A model generated the notes under the pieces. It was not told the origin of the DNA, ran no database searches, and saw only the letters and a program-made list of their open reading frames with translations. Shown here in pieces: positions 23,467-38,329 of a stretch of DNA of 64,000 bases; positions within the stretch are counted from its first letter, which is position 1, and the number at the start of each line of letters is the position of its first letter. The position numbers and the translations under genes are program-made. This DNA comes from Prinia subflava (lineage: Eukaryota; Chordata; Aves; Passeriformes; Cisticolidae), in assembly GCF_021018805.1 (NCBI RefSeq), contig NC_086248.1, positions 53,821,485-53,885,484 of the forward strand. The letters run 5' to 3'.

Positions 23467-26400
23467 TAACAGGAAGTATATTCATTCTTTTCCTTTCAAC
23501 CACTTTTTCTTGGCACCAAATATTAATGTTTTTTGTTATGAAATCAATTTTTCTCAGAATATTGCTTTATGCAGTAGTGATCTGAAGAATCTCTGTTATT
23601 TCCAGGCTTTACTCCTTTTACAGGTGTAGGACTTGTACACTTAAGGAGTTGTCTAATACTTGATTAAATGCAAAACACGAGTTAAGAACCAACTGCTGGG
23701 AAGGATTACCACTGATAGGAGTTTTGAAAAATAATATAAAACAATGTTTAAATAGTGGAAATAATATTCACCCTATGCATTCAGAAAGCAGATTTAATAG
23801 CAACTTGTTTGCTGTTCTTCAAAACATCATCTGACCTCCCCTCTGAAGTACATACCTCACTTTGTAGTGACTCACACTCCAGTTGAGTGCAACCATAAGT
23901 CAAGCCTTTGTCAATATAACAGCAGTACTCTCTAGTGAACTCAAGTGCTTGCTTAAGGAAAAAAAGCTGGAAACCTTGAAATTTTTTAAGTTCCAAGGAA
24001 GTCTTCCATCTGTCTTCTAGACCATCAACACATGGTTATGCATATTTGTAAAATAAAAACTTGAGCAATTTAACAAGTGTGGTACATTGACACTGAATGC
24101 CCCATAAAGAGGTGTATATTACATAGATGGAAAGGAAAAGGCTAAAAAAAGGATCATATGCCAACAGCTACTTCTGAAATGATTTAGATTTTCCAGTTAC
24201 TGATGGTAATGTTGAACTCACAATTGCAAAGTCTTATAATGCGTATTTCTATGATAATTATAATAAATAATTTAACAACACCCAAAGAGAACAGTCAAAA
24301 TCCAGGAATCATACATATGCAAAAAATGCACTGAGGAATGCACTACCCAAGAGTATGGGGATTCATACACCACTATATTAATTACCACAGAAACTAGATT
24401 AAAAACCCTAAATATACATTGCACACCAGAAAGAATTCATACAGCCAATAAAAATGACAAAAATTAACAAAACACTCAAGCTTCACATCTTGCTAACAGC
24501 CCTCTGCTCCACAGTCACCAACTGCTCCTCTCTCCCAAACACTCCAGCTGATTGGCATTAAGGCACTACACCCAGAGTAGAGGCTAGAACCTGCTCGTAG
24601 CTGGGTGTCTGCTGCATCTCCATCAGCCAGGAGGGAGCCTAGGACGCCTGAGAGGTCGTCGCATTTTCCACACGAATTAGCTGTTTTAAAACAAACGGAT
24701 AAATAAGCTCTCCTTGTAAAATCCTTGCCTCTCAAGTTGGATTAGCAGCTCAAGTAGTTTTACACTCTAGTACACATCATCTTTCTTCTACAGGGAAATA
24801 GCCCTGAAATGGATGGAAACAACCCTACGCATTATAAAAATGATTCATGCTAACATATTAACTTTTTTTATAGTGTTTTGAAAGAAATAATTTGTCTCAG
24901 TGTCCAGCGACAGGAGATCAGCCAGCAGACGGACTGCATATAAACTAGGACTGTTGTTTCAGAGAAAACTTGAAGTTCAACAGCTATGAATGGGGTTTGG
25001 CCATCTTTCTTGTTGTTTGGGGGATTTCTGTTTTTATCTCTGAAAATACCTCAAAAGGTTTGCATCTTTGCTCCTGACACCACACCTTCCAATTCATAAA
25101 AATTTGAAACAGCTTTTTGCTTCCAAATAGCTAGTTTATACATGCTAATGCTATTTAAATCCTCCTCTATTTTGAATACAGAAGTTCACAAAGCCAACAA
25201 AATACTAAACATATTCATACAAGCCCATAATATATAGCTGGTAACTTCATGCAGGTGGAGCATTTTCATGGCACCAATTAATGTGATTAACTTAAACTTC
25301 TTAAAAATATGAAAAACCTGATAAATCTACCCAAATACATACCATACGAATGATGAGAACCTTGCCTCCATCAGACAATTGGCAAACTTTTAACTCTAAT
25401 ATTTATTAGCCAAGCACTGTAGTTAATTATTAGGACCATAAGGACATTGAACCCATGTTCCAGAGGTAATTTAATGCAAGTATCTTCTGTGATTTATTTC
25501 CCACTTTTGTTTTCTCCAGTGAACAGTACAGATATCAGAGTACCCAGTCATCCAAAAGATATTTTCTTTTCTTTTTTAAGCTGCAATTAGGCTTTTAAAT
25601 AAAGGTTTTGCAGTTGTACTTCCTAAAGGAATGTATTTATCCTAAACTAAGAATATAATTTCAGTCTGAAACTTTTCTTTCAAAATTAGAATTTGCTGAA
25701 ACCGTAAAGGAAAATTGAAGCTGTTAAAAACTATGAATCACAATACTGACTTCAAATGTTTTGATTGTCCAGATAAGATACTCAGGAATCAAGTAGCATC
25801 TCAGAAAATGAAGGGAGAATGATCTTATAGTATTGTCTTCTAACGTTAAACTTTTTTTTTAAAAAAGAAAAACCTCCATGAAGGTAATATCAAACAAATT
25901 TAGAAAATAAGCACAGCTGTTAATCATGACAGAGTAGTTACTTAAAAAGGTTTTTTTGAAAACAGATCTGATTTTTTTTTTTCCTCTTATGTTTTACCTA
26001 CCAACCCTGTTGAGACTGACCAAGGATTAACCAGAATTTCCCTATATAGAATGGAAAGGCACAGCAATTAGGGGAAAGAAAAGGAAAGGAATTTTTATTC
26101 TTTCCAACTGAAATAGATAAAAATAAGCAATAGACTCTGTACATTCTTTTCTCACAAACTAAAGACACAACTGTTCCTGACATTTATGCAGACAGGAACA
26201 TTTCAGGAAAAAGACTGTGACAGTAGATAGCAGAACACTTCTGGATCTGGTAAGAGACAATTAAGCACTCAATCCCAGAATTCAATTAACATTTTATCTA
26301 ATCGTCAACCTGAATCTCTCTTACTGCAATTTGAGATTATTACTGTTTAACCTATCACCAGCCAACATGAAGTTTCAGTTATCCCCATCTTTGTATCAAC

Positions 26401-29329
26401 CTTTAACTTCTTGAAAATTTTTGTTTCCTTTTTCTGTCCTGTAAAAGAGACAATCCTAATTTTCTTCAGACTTTGCACAGAGGAAATTCTGCTGTTTAGC
26501 CCTCTGTCATTTCTGCTGCTTTCCTCTGTCATTTCCCAGAACAGGCATTCTCTTTCCATACTTTAAACTGAATAAAAGTACCTATTTTTCTAACTGCACT
26601 AAGGAAAAAAAAAAGAAAATATTATTTAATGTAAATTTACACAGAACATCGTTTACAAACCAATTCTGTCTGCCTTTTTCACAACAGCATAATAAGCCTG
26701 AGCAGTTTCACCAAATTATTTCTTCATTATCTTTCAATTCTTCTTGATGAGTACTGCCCCAATGCATTCTGAATCCTTAAATTGGCTCACAGGTAGAGTG
26801 ACCTGAATAGCCTCAGCCAAGGAACATTTGTTATTCCATCATCCATAGAACTAACAAAAACAATAGGAAAGACTGGATGCTATCAGTGTCTTCCAAGCAG
26901 CTTTTCACCTGCCATAAAGCTTTTTCAGTTTCATCAAGATGTTCCTTCCGTAAGCTTAATGAAGTAAGTGGTATCTACTGCTTCTCTTTCTTCTCATTAC
27001 ATATTTAGTGAAATAAATTTGCACTTCATTAAATATTGTAGAACTTCTTCCTTGGAACTCTCCAGTATTTGTACACCTTAGCTCTTGTCTCTGACAGACA
27101 GCACAAGGCACAAACTGGAAGACTGCATGGCACCAGTGCTGGCAGCCAAGCAGTGTCCAGGACTGCACCCGAGGGCCTGGGCGTGAGGTACACCTTCTTG
27201 AACTAAAATGGTGTGCAAGCTAGGAAACCCACAGCTCTGGGAATGCTCTGCCCCTATTAAAACAAAGTTACCCGTGACACAGCAATTTCCATTGTGAGTG
27301 TTAACTCATCAAGTAAAAATTAGAGACTAACAATAGAAATTAGTTAAACAGGTTCACATAATTACAAAGGAATCAACTACTTGGGGCAGGCAGGAAGGGT
27401 TGGGTTTGCTGGTTTGGGGAAAGCTGCAAGTAACTAAGTGCATGATTGTAGATAGTGGTAAGGTGGAAAAGAAATCCATCAGCTACCAATGTAAGAAGCC
27501 ATTCTGGTTCTATACAACTGCCATCTCACATTCCCTTCTCCAATGTTCTCATTATTACATAAAAGATACATAAACATGTAAATAAGTGGATTCACAGATC
27601 TACAGGAAGAAGTAGGCTGCTGCTTCATCTGAAGAAAAAGCAAAACAAAAAACCACATAAATACCTTCAAAAGCTGAAAATAATTTTAAAGCCTATACAG
27701 CTAATATAAAACATTAATTTCTTTTAGTGTCAGGTACAAATAATTGTTTTAGTTGGGAATTTACTGAGAAACTTAACAGAATAAAAATAATACCTTGAGA
27801 GATTGAAGATATGTTTTGAAAGAAGCATTTTTTTCCTTTAATATCATCAAGCGTTTTTGTAACACTCACAGCAAGGGCAAGGCAAGGCTTGAAGCAACCA
27901 TATGGCTCAGTCATTTAGCAAAACAGGAATTAAGGCAGTGCAGGTGGCTATGGAAGTATTCAGTGATGTTTAATTTTAATGAACTAATTTGAACAATGCG
28001 TGATAAAATCAGCATATAAAATGATGCATATTGCTAGAATTATCAAGAGAAATGCCTCTCTCCTGCAAGGCTCAATTGTTCTACACAAAAGGCACCTTCA
28101 GACATTGTGGGTGTGCAGGGATAGAGAAGGGTGAAGCCAAGAGAAGTAAATGAAAGCATATATTGAATACACATAATATTTACACCTGTGTAATGCCAGA
28201 CACCTGTAGCCTACCTAAAACAATTACTCCAAACTCTGCCCTTAATTTTACACTTCTCTTTTGCCAGAACTTAGTTCTGTATCACAGCAACAAATTGTCA
28301 GGCTTTTTTGCAATTTATATTCAGAGTATATATTAATTTTTTGCAAATTAGCATTTGCTTGAGACTGCTAATGTTTTCATGTTACATGACATCCAATGAA
28401 TCAATAGTTTCCATAAAAAAAAGGAATGATAATGTTATGTAAACCAAGCTCCTGAAGCTTAAAATCACAGACAGGTATAACTTTTGAGAAGAAAAACTAC
28501 CAACAGGCCATAACTTTTAATATCTGCCACAATTTCTCCTTTAATTCAAAGGTCAGCAAGCACATTTGCTACTGTGAGTGATCAGTCCCTCACTGCCTTT
28601 ATAAGGCACAATTACTTGGACAGCTATTAATCATTTCTAACAATTAGAAACATTGCTCCTGTTTTCAAAGAAGGGATGGTTATGAAGTTTCACCTCCATT
28701 CAAAGCCTTAAAAATTGGATTACTTACTCCAAAGTGAGAGGGCATCACATTGGTATGAAAAGAGAATTCTATACTGATAAATCATAACACTATTTTGCTC
28801 TGCTGCCAGAAATTCACTTTAAGCAACATACTGGAAAATTTCCATTTGATGTGAGTCATAACAAGGCTCTTCCTTTTACCCTTTCATTTACAACTGAACA
28901 CACATGAACCTCTGGTACCCAAAGTAATGAAAAGCACTGGAGTAATCCTGCACCACCTCCAGACATGTAAGAGTTCCACTGGGTTCAACAGAAACCATCT
29001 TTGCCTTTCATGAATCCTTTTGGGTGGTGTATAATTAAACTGAGGAAGGAACAAGACAATAACATGCAAACCCTAAGCACAATAAACTTCACTCTTGCTC
29101 TGAATTATTTCTGAGAGTTAGCCAATAGACACATTTAATACTACACAATTCTCTGTTAGGTTTATTAATTTCTACTTGAGACCACTCATCACGAGGAGAT
29201 AAGTAGGCAAAAATATTCTTCTGCACATTGAAGATCTATTCTGCTAGATAATTCACATTTCTATGGCAAGAACCTTATTTCCCAGGAAAAACAAGTAAAT
29301 ATAAGGGGGAAGAAATTTTTAAAAAGCCA

Positions 29330-29391
29330 TTAAAAAAAAAAAACAAAAAACCTAAACAAAACAAACAAACAAAAACCAAAAAACCCCAAAT
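29330..29391 (+). repeat. A/C-rich simple tract
   Basis: AAAC and AACAAAC units with A runs; no gene or element body is recognised next to it. Confidence 0.75.
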
Positions 29392-30840
29392 GGCAAATTC
29401 AATAGAATATAACTTATAAATATGGATTATGTCACCCTGAAACTCCACATAAAAATATCACATCAAATATGCTGGTGAAAAAAAGTATCACAAAGCCAGA
29501 TAGAGGAGCAGAGATGAAAATTAATATAAGTGAAAGGAAAGCATAGCTAGGCATGCACCAAAAAAAGAACACACACAAACACTTGTTAAAAGGCAACCAC
29601 AGAGCTGCAGAGAGGTTAACAGGAGTTCCACAGCACCAGTTCTAGAACATATCACACTACAAAAAAGCAACAATATTCTGCAAGCCATCTTGTGATACAA
29701 GGCTGTGAGACATCTCAAAGTAATGGAGAACAAGAATGTTACAAACCAAAGTGCATTAAAGGAAAGGAGAATAAAAGGGTGTAATACAGTTATAATACAT
29801 GAAATGTTGGAAATTTAGGACTTTATGTACAAGACTTTTATAGCTGAAAAGACAGAGAAGCAAGAGGAGAGGGGTCTAAGAGAAAGACAGCAATAGGCTA
29901 AACAAAGATAAGCAGTCTGCAAGTTGACCAAGTCCAGAAGCTCAGTATGTGCAGTTGAAAAACGAACTTCTTAAAGTCTAGTTAAAATAAAGCTTTAACT
30001 AAATTATTTTGTACATTAAACCTGTGAAGGATCATTTTCCCAAAACAACACCCTTGTAATATTATATTTCAAGAGTTCCAGGATATACCTCTCAAACACA
30101 GCTGTTGTCCAGCTGTTTAAAAACCAAAACCTTCCACTTTTAGGCTACCAAATTAAAAATAAAAAAAGTTTGCAGCTACTAAATACCTGGTAATGCAATT
30201 CTTCAGTGAACAGCTTGAATTTAGTGACTTCAATACACATAAGGCCAGTATCTGCCACACTAAAACCTCTCTATTACTTGAATTTCATAGACAACATTAA
30301 GCGAATAAGCTGTAAAAACAAAGTACTTAAGAGTTTTGTTTCACCTAAGTAGGCACACGAGCAACAGAGAAATCTAAACAGGGAACTCTTCCAGTCCTTA
30401 TCTGTGGATAGCTAGATAATTAGGCTTCCAGACTACAGAAAATCTCAAATACTTTTGAGCAATAAAAATAGCCTCAAAAGACCCAAATAAAGCCTGCTCA
30501 GGGCTCTCCTCAACCTTTCTCAAGAAAGGACTGAATGAAACAGAATGCAAACATTGAGACTGATAAAGGTTTTCTGAAGCTCTGTCCCTTTCTGAAGCTT
30601 TGCAGAAAGGCTGTGGAAACAATTACTAGAGGTCTGCTTTGAAACATCTCATTTGAAGATTTTTAAATTTTTTTTCTGATGTGCTTGTTCAAGCACAGAC
30701 AAATAAAGTCTGCAATCTCCATGTAGATTTATTTCAGAGGCACAAATGCAACCAAAATTTTATTACTTATTCCACTTCTAGCTCCACTTTATTTAAAAAA
30801 AAGCAAATAATTTTCTACCTTTCATATTAATCAATGTTGT

Positions 30841-30857
30841 TATATATATATATATAA
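30841..30857. repeat. (TA)8 microsatellite
   Basis: Eight TA units lie immediately upstream of the CR1 3' end at 30866. The repeat is short and perfect, so it is likely polymorphic. Confidence 0.9.
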
Positions 30858-30865
30858 AGGGTTCA

Positions 30866-31063
30866 GCTCTGATGCAACACTGGAACAAACTTCCATGAGA
30901 AGATGTGGATAATCCATTCCTGGAAGTACTCAAGGTCAGGCTTTGCAGGGCTTTGGACAACCTGGTCTAGTGAAGCTGTTCCTGTCCACAGCAGGGTAGT
31001 TTGGAACTACATGATCAATAAAGTCATTTCCAACTCAAACCATTCTATCATTCTATGATTCTA
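30866..31063 (+). mobile_element. CR1 LINE 3' end, 5'-truncated
   Basis: This is the last roughly 200 bp of a CR1 retrotransposon. Diagnostic blocks are gaagatgtggataatccattcctggaagtactcaaggtcaggc-type sequence, gacaacctggtctagtgaag, and the terminal ttccaactcaaaccattctatc followed by the octamer repeat attctatg characteristic of CR1 3' termini. It is severely 5'-truncated, as most CR1 copies are, and sits directly downstream of a (TA)n run. There is no coding capacity. Several substitutions and small deletions against the consensus I remember suggest an old insertion. Confidence 0.9.
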
Positions 31064-34000
31064 CAGAGAATATAAAAATGAATTATGGTATGGTTATTGT
31101 TCAAAGGACTAGGGGAGGTCTAAAGGATTTAAAATTGTGGAAATAAAACCACAATAAGTACTCTTAAGTGTCTTACTTCTCTTATTCATATATGATAATC
31201 ATACAGAATAAAACTGTAACCCAAAAGATAAAGGGGCAGAGAAAAGAAAATTATGTCTAACAAGCAGAACAGGCTAGAAGAGAGGGCAGAGAACAAGAGT
31301 TAACTAGATGGTTGAAGATAAATTATTACTTCATTCAAGAATATTTCTGAGTATTAGGGGAATTAGTAATAATTCTGAGGTTTCAGAAAGACTTAGTGCC
31401 AATGGAAAATAACATCAGCAAAATCACCCTTTTCTCACATATTTGATGCAGCAGTAATGTGCAGTATTAAGTAAATGGTATAAAGAAAATGGTATGCTTC
31501 TGTGTGATGACCATTTTCCTCAAAATCATGCAGTTTTATATTCTTTATTTAAGACCCTATAATAAATCAGATTTTGAGGAACTGCTTTCAATTACTGTGT
31601 TTGGGGGCAAGGATATCAGGGGAATGACGGAGGTTGTTTGTTCCAACTTCTTCAAACATAATATGCCTCACATCTAACCCACATCCACAACAAACCCCCA
31701 TATCAAGATATGGATGAGGGTGGAGGTGATGAAAACTAATTTCACCAACCCTTTAAAATATGTCATTATTTACCTTCTAACAACAACAAACAAAAAAACA
31801 AAAAAACCTCAGCAACAACTGCAGTTGGAGAAATGGACAGCACAGCAAACACAGTCCTGGACTGCATAATTCACTTTGACACCAGAATTTTGACTCTTCA
31901 GGCAACCTTTGCCACTTGCTCTTAAATTAATTTTTTGTGAGACAAAGATGAAATGTCTTCCACCACTGACAAAGTGTCAGTTTCATCTTCCGTCTTCTTG
32001 CTCTCCAGCATTTGGACAGTGGTGTCCTTTCTGCCAAGCAAGGTTTTGTCTCACTGCTGAAATGATTCAACCTACCACTGGCTCCTTTCTGGCTCATATG
32101 AATTCTGGGTCTCCCCCAGAATGATTTTGTCCATGCACACTGGTTCCTTAATACAACCTACTTAACATGCAGTGCTTCCCCTAGGCAGGCAAATGCAACT
32201 TGGCACTAAAATGGGCCCTAGGTATTAACCTCAAATAAATCAAATTATTAAAATCTCTTGGAAAATGTGTTTTACAGAAAACTAAAAAATATTAGCCCTT
32301 GTCCATCCTAACCATATAATTCATAAAAGACTACTTACATGAAACTAAGCTGTTTTGCCAAACCTATACTTCCCTCTGAATTTCAAGTCCTTTTGAAAAA
32401 AAGTTCTGAAAAAAATTACTAATCTCAAGAATATCTAAGAAATTTCATCTCCCTAGGGAGGAGAATGACAGCCACAGGGGCTGGCAACAATGCACTGAAA
32501 ACAATTTCAGCTTTTATTTCATGACACTCACCATTGATCAAGTCTATAAAACCTTTGAATCTAACAGAAGAACAGATTACCGATTAACTTTATTACTGGA
32601 TAAAATCTTCTTGCAAAAACAGCAAAAGCTAAGAACCTGTGAAATGAACACTTGTAAAAAAACAATTCTTGTCTAGCATGAACACACTCCAGACTACTAC
32701 AAATGGCAAGGAGCAGTAATGCTTAAGTTTTTCAAGTACTCACTGAATGCAAGGAGTGATAATGTGGTTAGTTCACTTTTTCACACAATTTAATACTTCC
32801 CATTGACCAATGCAGTTTAATAACCTGAGAAACATCCTTCAACACATATGCTCATATCTAAAAGCTGCTTGAACTTAGATGTTTCTGCAGAGACCTACTA
32901 GAGAATCATCTCCAATGAGTTACATGCACCTTGCTAGTTCTACACTTTAGATTTCGGGAGAAGCATAAAAATGAAAAAAACAAGCACAGAGAACAAAGAG
33001 ATAGAACAAAGAGATAAAATATTCTTTAGGGAGACACTACTTTTTGCTTCTTTGTTTATTTTCTCAGTGCAAAAGAATAAGGTACATATACACAAAAGAT
33101 CTTACCATTTTTGGAAACTTATAAAGGCAGATGCCTGGGATACATAAATGAGCCAACTGCCATGCACAGCTTCCCAGAAACTGCCTACCAGACTCTTCTC
33201 CCTTGCTACCACTCTATCACTAGCAATGCTGAGACTGAAGAAGCATCCCCCTCTGGCATTCCCAATTTCAGGAGCTGTCCGTTGCTGTCTAAATTTTCAA
33301 CAGGAAGGAGATGAGACAGGGCAAAAAAAAAAAAAAATCCAGCATTTTTCCCACATAAACTGAGACTATAAAATTAAATGTTCTGTGTAGTAGAAAGGAA
33401 TGTGGAAACACAGTTGGTCCGGTTGTCTGGTCACAGTTTGTCAACGCTTCTGTTTGGGTCATTTTTCATAAGGAATATTTTTATTTGACCTAGAATTCAC
33501 ACCTCAAATGAATGAAAACCACAGCTGAATGTTGCTTTGGTGCTTCCCAGTGCAGAACAAGGAAGAAAAGGCAAAAAGGAAATGCTTCTAAATAATTTTT
33601 TTAAATTTAATAAAAAATTCAATTATATCCTGTTACCATTAAAGTATATTTTTAGTCACTTCTAGACAGAAAACAGTACTCTTATATAAATAAGCTAATC
33701 AACAATTCATAATCTTCTGATTACTCACCAAGTTTTCTTCCTTTAAGACTTTTAAGACACCACAGAACTATGTAACTTACCACTCAAAACAAAAAAAAAG
33801 GTTGTTTCATCAAATTAATGCAGACTCAGAGTACCTCCTGAGCTTCCTCCACTTCAAGAATCCCTAATCCAAGATGCTGAAGGTGTTATATAAATTAAAT
33901 AATCACTAAATGCAAAAAACCCCCACACCTTTCAGAAAGTGTAACCAAATAACAACAGTGCTGCAATAAATCATGTTTTCTCAAAGGAGCAGAATATGAG

Positions 34001-35204
34001 TCAATTCTCCTTTCTTACATGTAAGAGCAATATTTTAAGCAACCTCCACAGCTAAAAACTACTTCCCACCACACCTGTTCCAGCTGCCACTAAGTCCTGC
34101 AGCATGAAACAGAATATTCAGCTCCTGTTATTACTCACCACAGAAATAATCAGAATTTTACAATAATTTTCATTCCTATTGTTTGGAAAAGGGCAAGACT
34201 TTCAAGAAGGTAGGTAGAAGGGCAGCTTCACAAGCCACTCAAAAGCTATCTTTCATGTCCTTGGATCTATTTGTGGACTACTTCAAACTAGGTCCACCTC
34301 CTTCAAAATCTGAATACTAAACTGTCATGTCAATGCCCCTGCTTCCCAAAGGTAGTGAATAACCACCTCCTCTCCAAGTCATGCCAGGATAGAGCTGGAG
34401 AAAGCAGTAGGTAGGAGCTTCTGAAATCATCTTTACATTATTTCAAGAAACATTAAAATAATAATTTTTGTGGCCCCAGCCATTTGGGATGTTTAAGGAA
34501 CAGCACAAGAAAAAGTCTAGTTTTCTCCCATGTTCATTCTTCCAACAAGCAAGATAGAAACATCATAAGTCACTGTATATAACCAAACTCTCATTCTAAC
34601 AGTCTTACCATTCACAAGTTCATTCAGCACTTTCATCTGTCCAAAAAATTTATTACACTCAAACATATGTATCATCCTTCATTATTTTGTGCTGTTTGTT
34701 TTATGGTCTCATCCTACTAAAGTAGTCTGAGAAAAACTATTCTGTATTCATATATACTGTTTGGTTTATGATTATATGTAATGTCTGAAAGCACACATGC
34801 TTTGCTTTCTAACTTCTGTTGCTCAAGCTCCCCTAAATTTCATGCTGTTTTTCAAAATTCATTTTCTTCAAGAAGAGGTAAAAGCAGAGCCATCATCCTT
34901 TATTCGTTTTTCATTCTTTATTCTGCATCTTTATCTCCTTTAATTTTGATTTTCTATATCCTTTTAGATAATACTCAATCCAGTCCTGACCATGTGAAGG
35001 CATGGAAGCCCCATTGGTACAGAAGAGTCCATCAGCCCAAGCCCACCACCTGCCCACACTCTCCTCAACGACATAATACATCTCTGTGTGCTTACAATAG
35101 AACTTCAAATGAGAGAAAACAGATTGAACAGATTTGTACCAGCATGGCAGTGTAGGTCTGCAGAGGTAATCCTACTCAAACTGAGTTGGACTGGGAGACA
35201 GCGT

Positions 35205-35235
35205 CACCTGCGCAGGTGTCAACCACTGACAGGTG
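35205..35235. promoter_or_regulatory. Palindromic E-box cluster (candidate)
   Basis: A perfect 14-bp palindrome, CACCTGCGCAGGTG (35205-35218), contains two E-boxes of the CACCTG/CAGGTG class. A third CAGGTG follows at 35230-35235. This E-box type is bound by Snail/ZEB repressors and some bHLH factors. The arrangement is seen directly; any regulatory role is inferred from motif density in an otherwise CpG-poor intron. Confidence 0.35.
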
Positions 35236-38200
35236 GCCGGCATAGAAAAACTACCTAAAATTACCTAGGACAAGGAAGCACTGGTAAATACTGAGATCTT
35301 CCCCCTCCATTTTAGCAAAGTAAGTCCTAATAAAAGCAGTCTCTCTGCGTTGCATCCACATGCAGCACAAGACTCCAATTTTCTTGCAGCCTACAAATGC
35401 TTTCCATTTTCCCATTCAACAACTTTCACAACTAATAGTATTCAACTATTTGCCAGGCACTTCTTGCAGTAAGTTAAGACTTACTGCAAAGTTTCAACAA
35501 CCAAATTGAAGCACAATTGGTGCATTGTGCTTCACACACTTTAATATTTTGATATCATCCAGCCACTCAACAAGATTTTTCTACAGGTCTCTGGAATGTG
35601 ATGCAAATTGAATCATCCTAAATAATTTTATTTTACATGAAAACATTTTAGTCCCAGAATTTACCTCCTTTCACAAAACATTTCTGAAGTGGAAGAGCAA
35701 AGATCACAGAATATATTGTGGAAATCCTACTGATAGCTTTTCCCACTGTGATGACTGACTATTTTTCCTCCTTCCTTTGTAAAGGATGGCACCAGGCTTT
35801 ATACTTTGAAGTGTTAGCAATGGTCAGACTAATACATAGAGAATTTCACAGTTTCAGTTTCTTTTGGATTCCCAGAACATTATTTACTGCTGCCAGTGAT
35901 TCATTGCAGTGGACAGTACCCAAGGGCTTCCTGTAAACACAGCCATAGATGTTCCTACACAAAAAATCCTCTACTATGTACATGCATTTAAAATAACATG
36001 TTCAGCTTCCCTGTAATAAGATGATCTGCAATTTTCTTTTTAATCCTTCAATATCTGTCATCCTCAACAGACCCCTCCAAGCTCTCCCCTTCTAATATCA
36101 AAAGCTTCTCACAAAAAAGTTGGGGTTTTAATTAAATTCTAAGCTTTTAGCAAGTTCCCTTAAACTTTGTAATGGACAGATGTGTTTGCAGAATTGCATT
36201 TAATATTCCAGGCTTTGTACTCTTTCCTTTTTTCCTCATTGATACACAGTTCACACTTCCAATACATTTGATAAAAAAATAAAATCTTGAGCATTTCTGG
36301 GAACCTCATTCTTTCATTATGGCTGACAAAGCTTGAATTTACAACTTTCTTTTACAACCAGCTTTCTTTCCAGCCTTACTTCCTACTTTCCAAACAGCCG
36401 GAAAACACGATGCCACCATTTTATGCACAGATATCTACAATGTATCAAACACCACTCTCACCAACAGCAATTGTCTTCATTTTATTTTAAATATTCCCTT
36501 ACTAAAAAGGCACAATAAGAAAGAGGTTTTACTACATTAGACTAAATAACACTTAGACACCTGAACTCAGGAGTGTGAAAGAATTGCTTATCCTTGTCAT
36601 GGTAGGAATGAATACAAACCAAACAATTCAGTGACATTAGTCATGACCTTCACAAATCATAGAAGAACACAACCAACCCAGTCTTCTTCAACACTACAAG
36701 AACTTCATGCAACACCTGAACCATTTAAGGTCCGCTGGTTTTCCAAGCTACAAAAGCAAGCCAGTCTTTGCACACGTGTGGAAAACTGAAGGGTTACAAA
36801 GCTAAAGACATATCACCATGGAATTATCTGATCTGGAAGAAAAATTAACTATACTCGCATTGCTTGCTTCTTAGTCAAGAAAAACTTGTAGGCCAGTGAG
36901 CCAAGTGCTCCCAAAAGCACTTAATTAAGTTGGGAGGACATCTGCAGTTTTTGAGATGGGCAGAATAACACATTCCCTAAATATCCAGTGCCTTGCCACA
37001 GCTCCACTTGAAAGAAACTTAGAGGGTTGTATCTAAGCACATCTTTGGAAAAGTCTATTTTCCTTAGGTCTTCAAAATGTCACACTTTTTTTCAAATAAC
37101 TGAAGTTACTCTAGCCCATTTGATTATAAAAATGGCAAGTCCTAGATTACAACCATCTCCTCTTCTTTATCTCATCCCTCTCGCACAGATGATGCACAAG
37201 GTACATACATTAGGAAAGGGTAAAATAAAGAGGTAGAATTCTGCCCTCTTCAAATTAAAAAAAAAAGCCGAAAATGAGACCAATATCAAGGCAGACTACA
37301 AAGTAGCTTCTAACTAGTAAATGTGTGTTTGTCACTATACTTTTATTTTGATTTGAACAAACTTATGTTTATACAAAAACTTAAAACAGTGCTGTGGCAC
37401 AGTAAGTCCTCAGAGACAAGAAAATCCTGCTAAGAAAAAATCCCATACTTAAAATTCTTCTTCACTCTTGGAAGAGCTGACACCTTTATTATATCATATT
37501 TCTCATAACATCTATTATACAGGCTTTCTGAAAAAAAACTTGGCTTCAAGGGGGGGCAAGAACAAATTAAATTTATTCTCCTTTGTGGGACAGTTGGGGC
37601 AAATAATTAAATCATGCCTTCTGGCTATTAATTGGTTAATCCTATATATTTTCAATGGTCTTCTTACAACTTTTTATGGAGAAAGTATACAGCATTAATA
37701 TCTTGATTTTAAAAAGTTTGAAAAGTCCATGATTTAAGTTTAAACTAACAAGTAATACTAGGATTTATATCTTTATATCTGTTTTTCAGGTTTTAGGGGA
37801 AAAAATTGCTTCAGTAACAAAATCAGACACAGTTTTCACAAATATTTTTTTAAGCTTATTCTATTAAGTCTTGAGGTTTTATTCAACATAGTTGTATAAA
37901 AAAGAATGAAAATATACGGACTTTCCATTATCAATGACAGTCTTTCAAAGACTGGATATTTTAGGCAATATTTCAAAATTTTAAAAAAATATTGAAGAAA
38001 AACATGTAACAAAAATGCAATCTATGGGGGATTGGCAGCATTGTTAATAGGTAATTATAGGTCTAAAATGTTAGTTGCCATAACAACTTGGAACAGTTCT
38101 ATATCCATTATAAATCTTTTGCTCTCTCTTCATATATATGCTTATTTTTAATCCTGACTTCCTCCTGATGCACTTTTTGCTAAGCAACCTCACTAGCTAA

Positions 38201-38329
38201 ACTCCTACCATGTCAGATTGGCAGATAAAATTGCAGGCATTCCCACTGCCAAACAAACATATCCTCACACAAGCTGCCAGATGTGCCATATATCTTATAA
38301 ATGTGGGTTTGCACCTCCTTTAATTATGC

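Noticed and set aside
34781..35155. A 124-codon open frame on the plus strand, among the longest in the window
   Set aside because: Composition is ordinary for intronic AT/Ser-rich sequence, there is no recognisable domain, no splice or promoter support, and an overlapping frame exists on the other strand.
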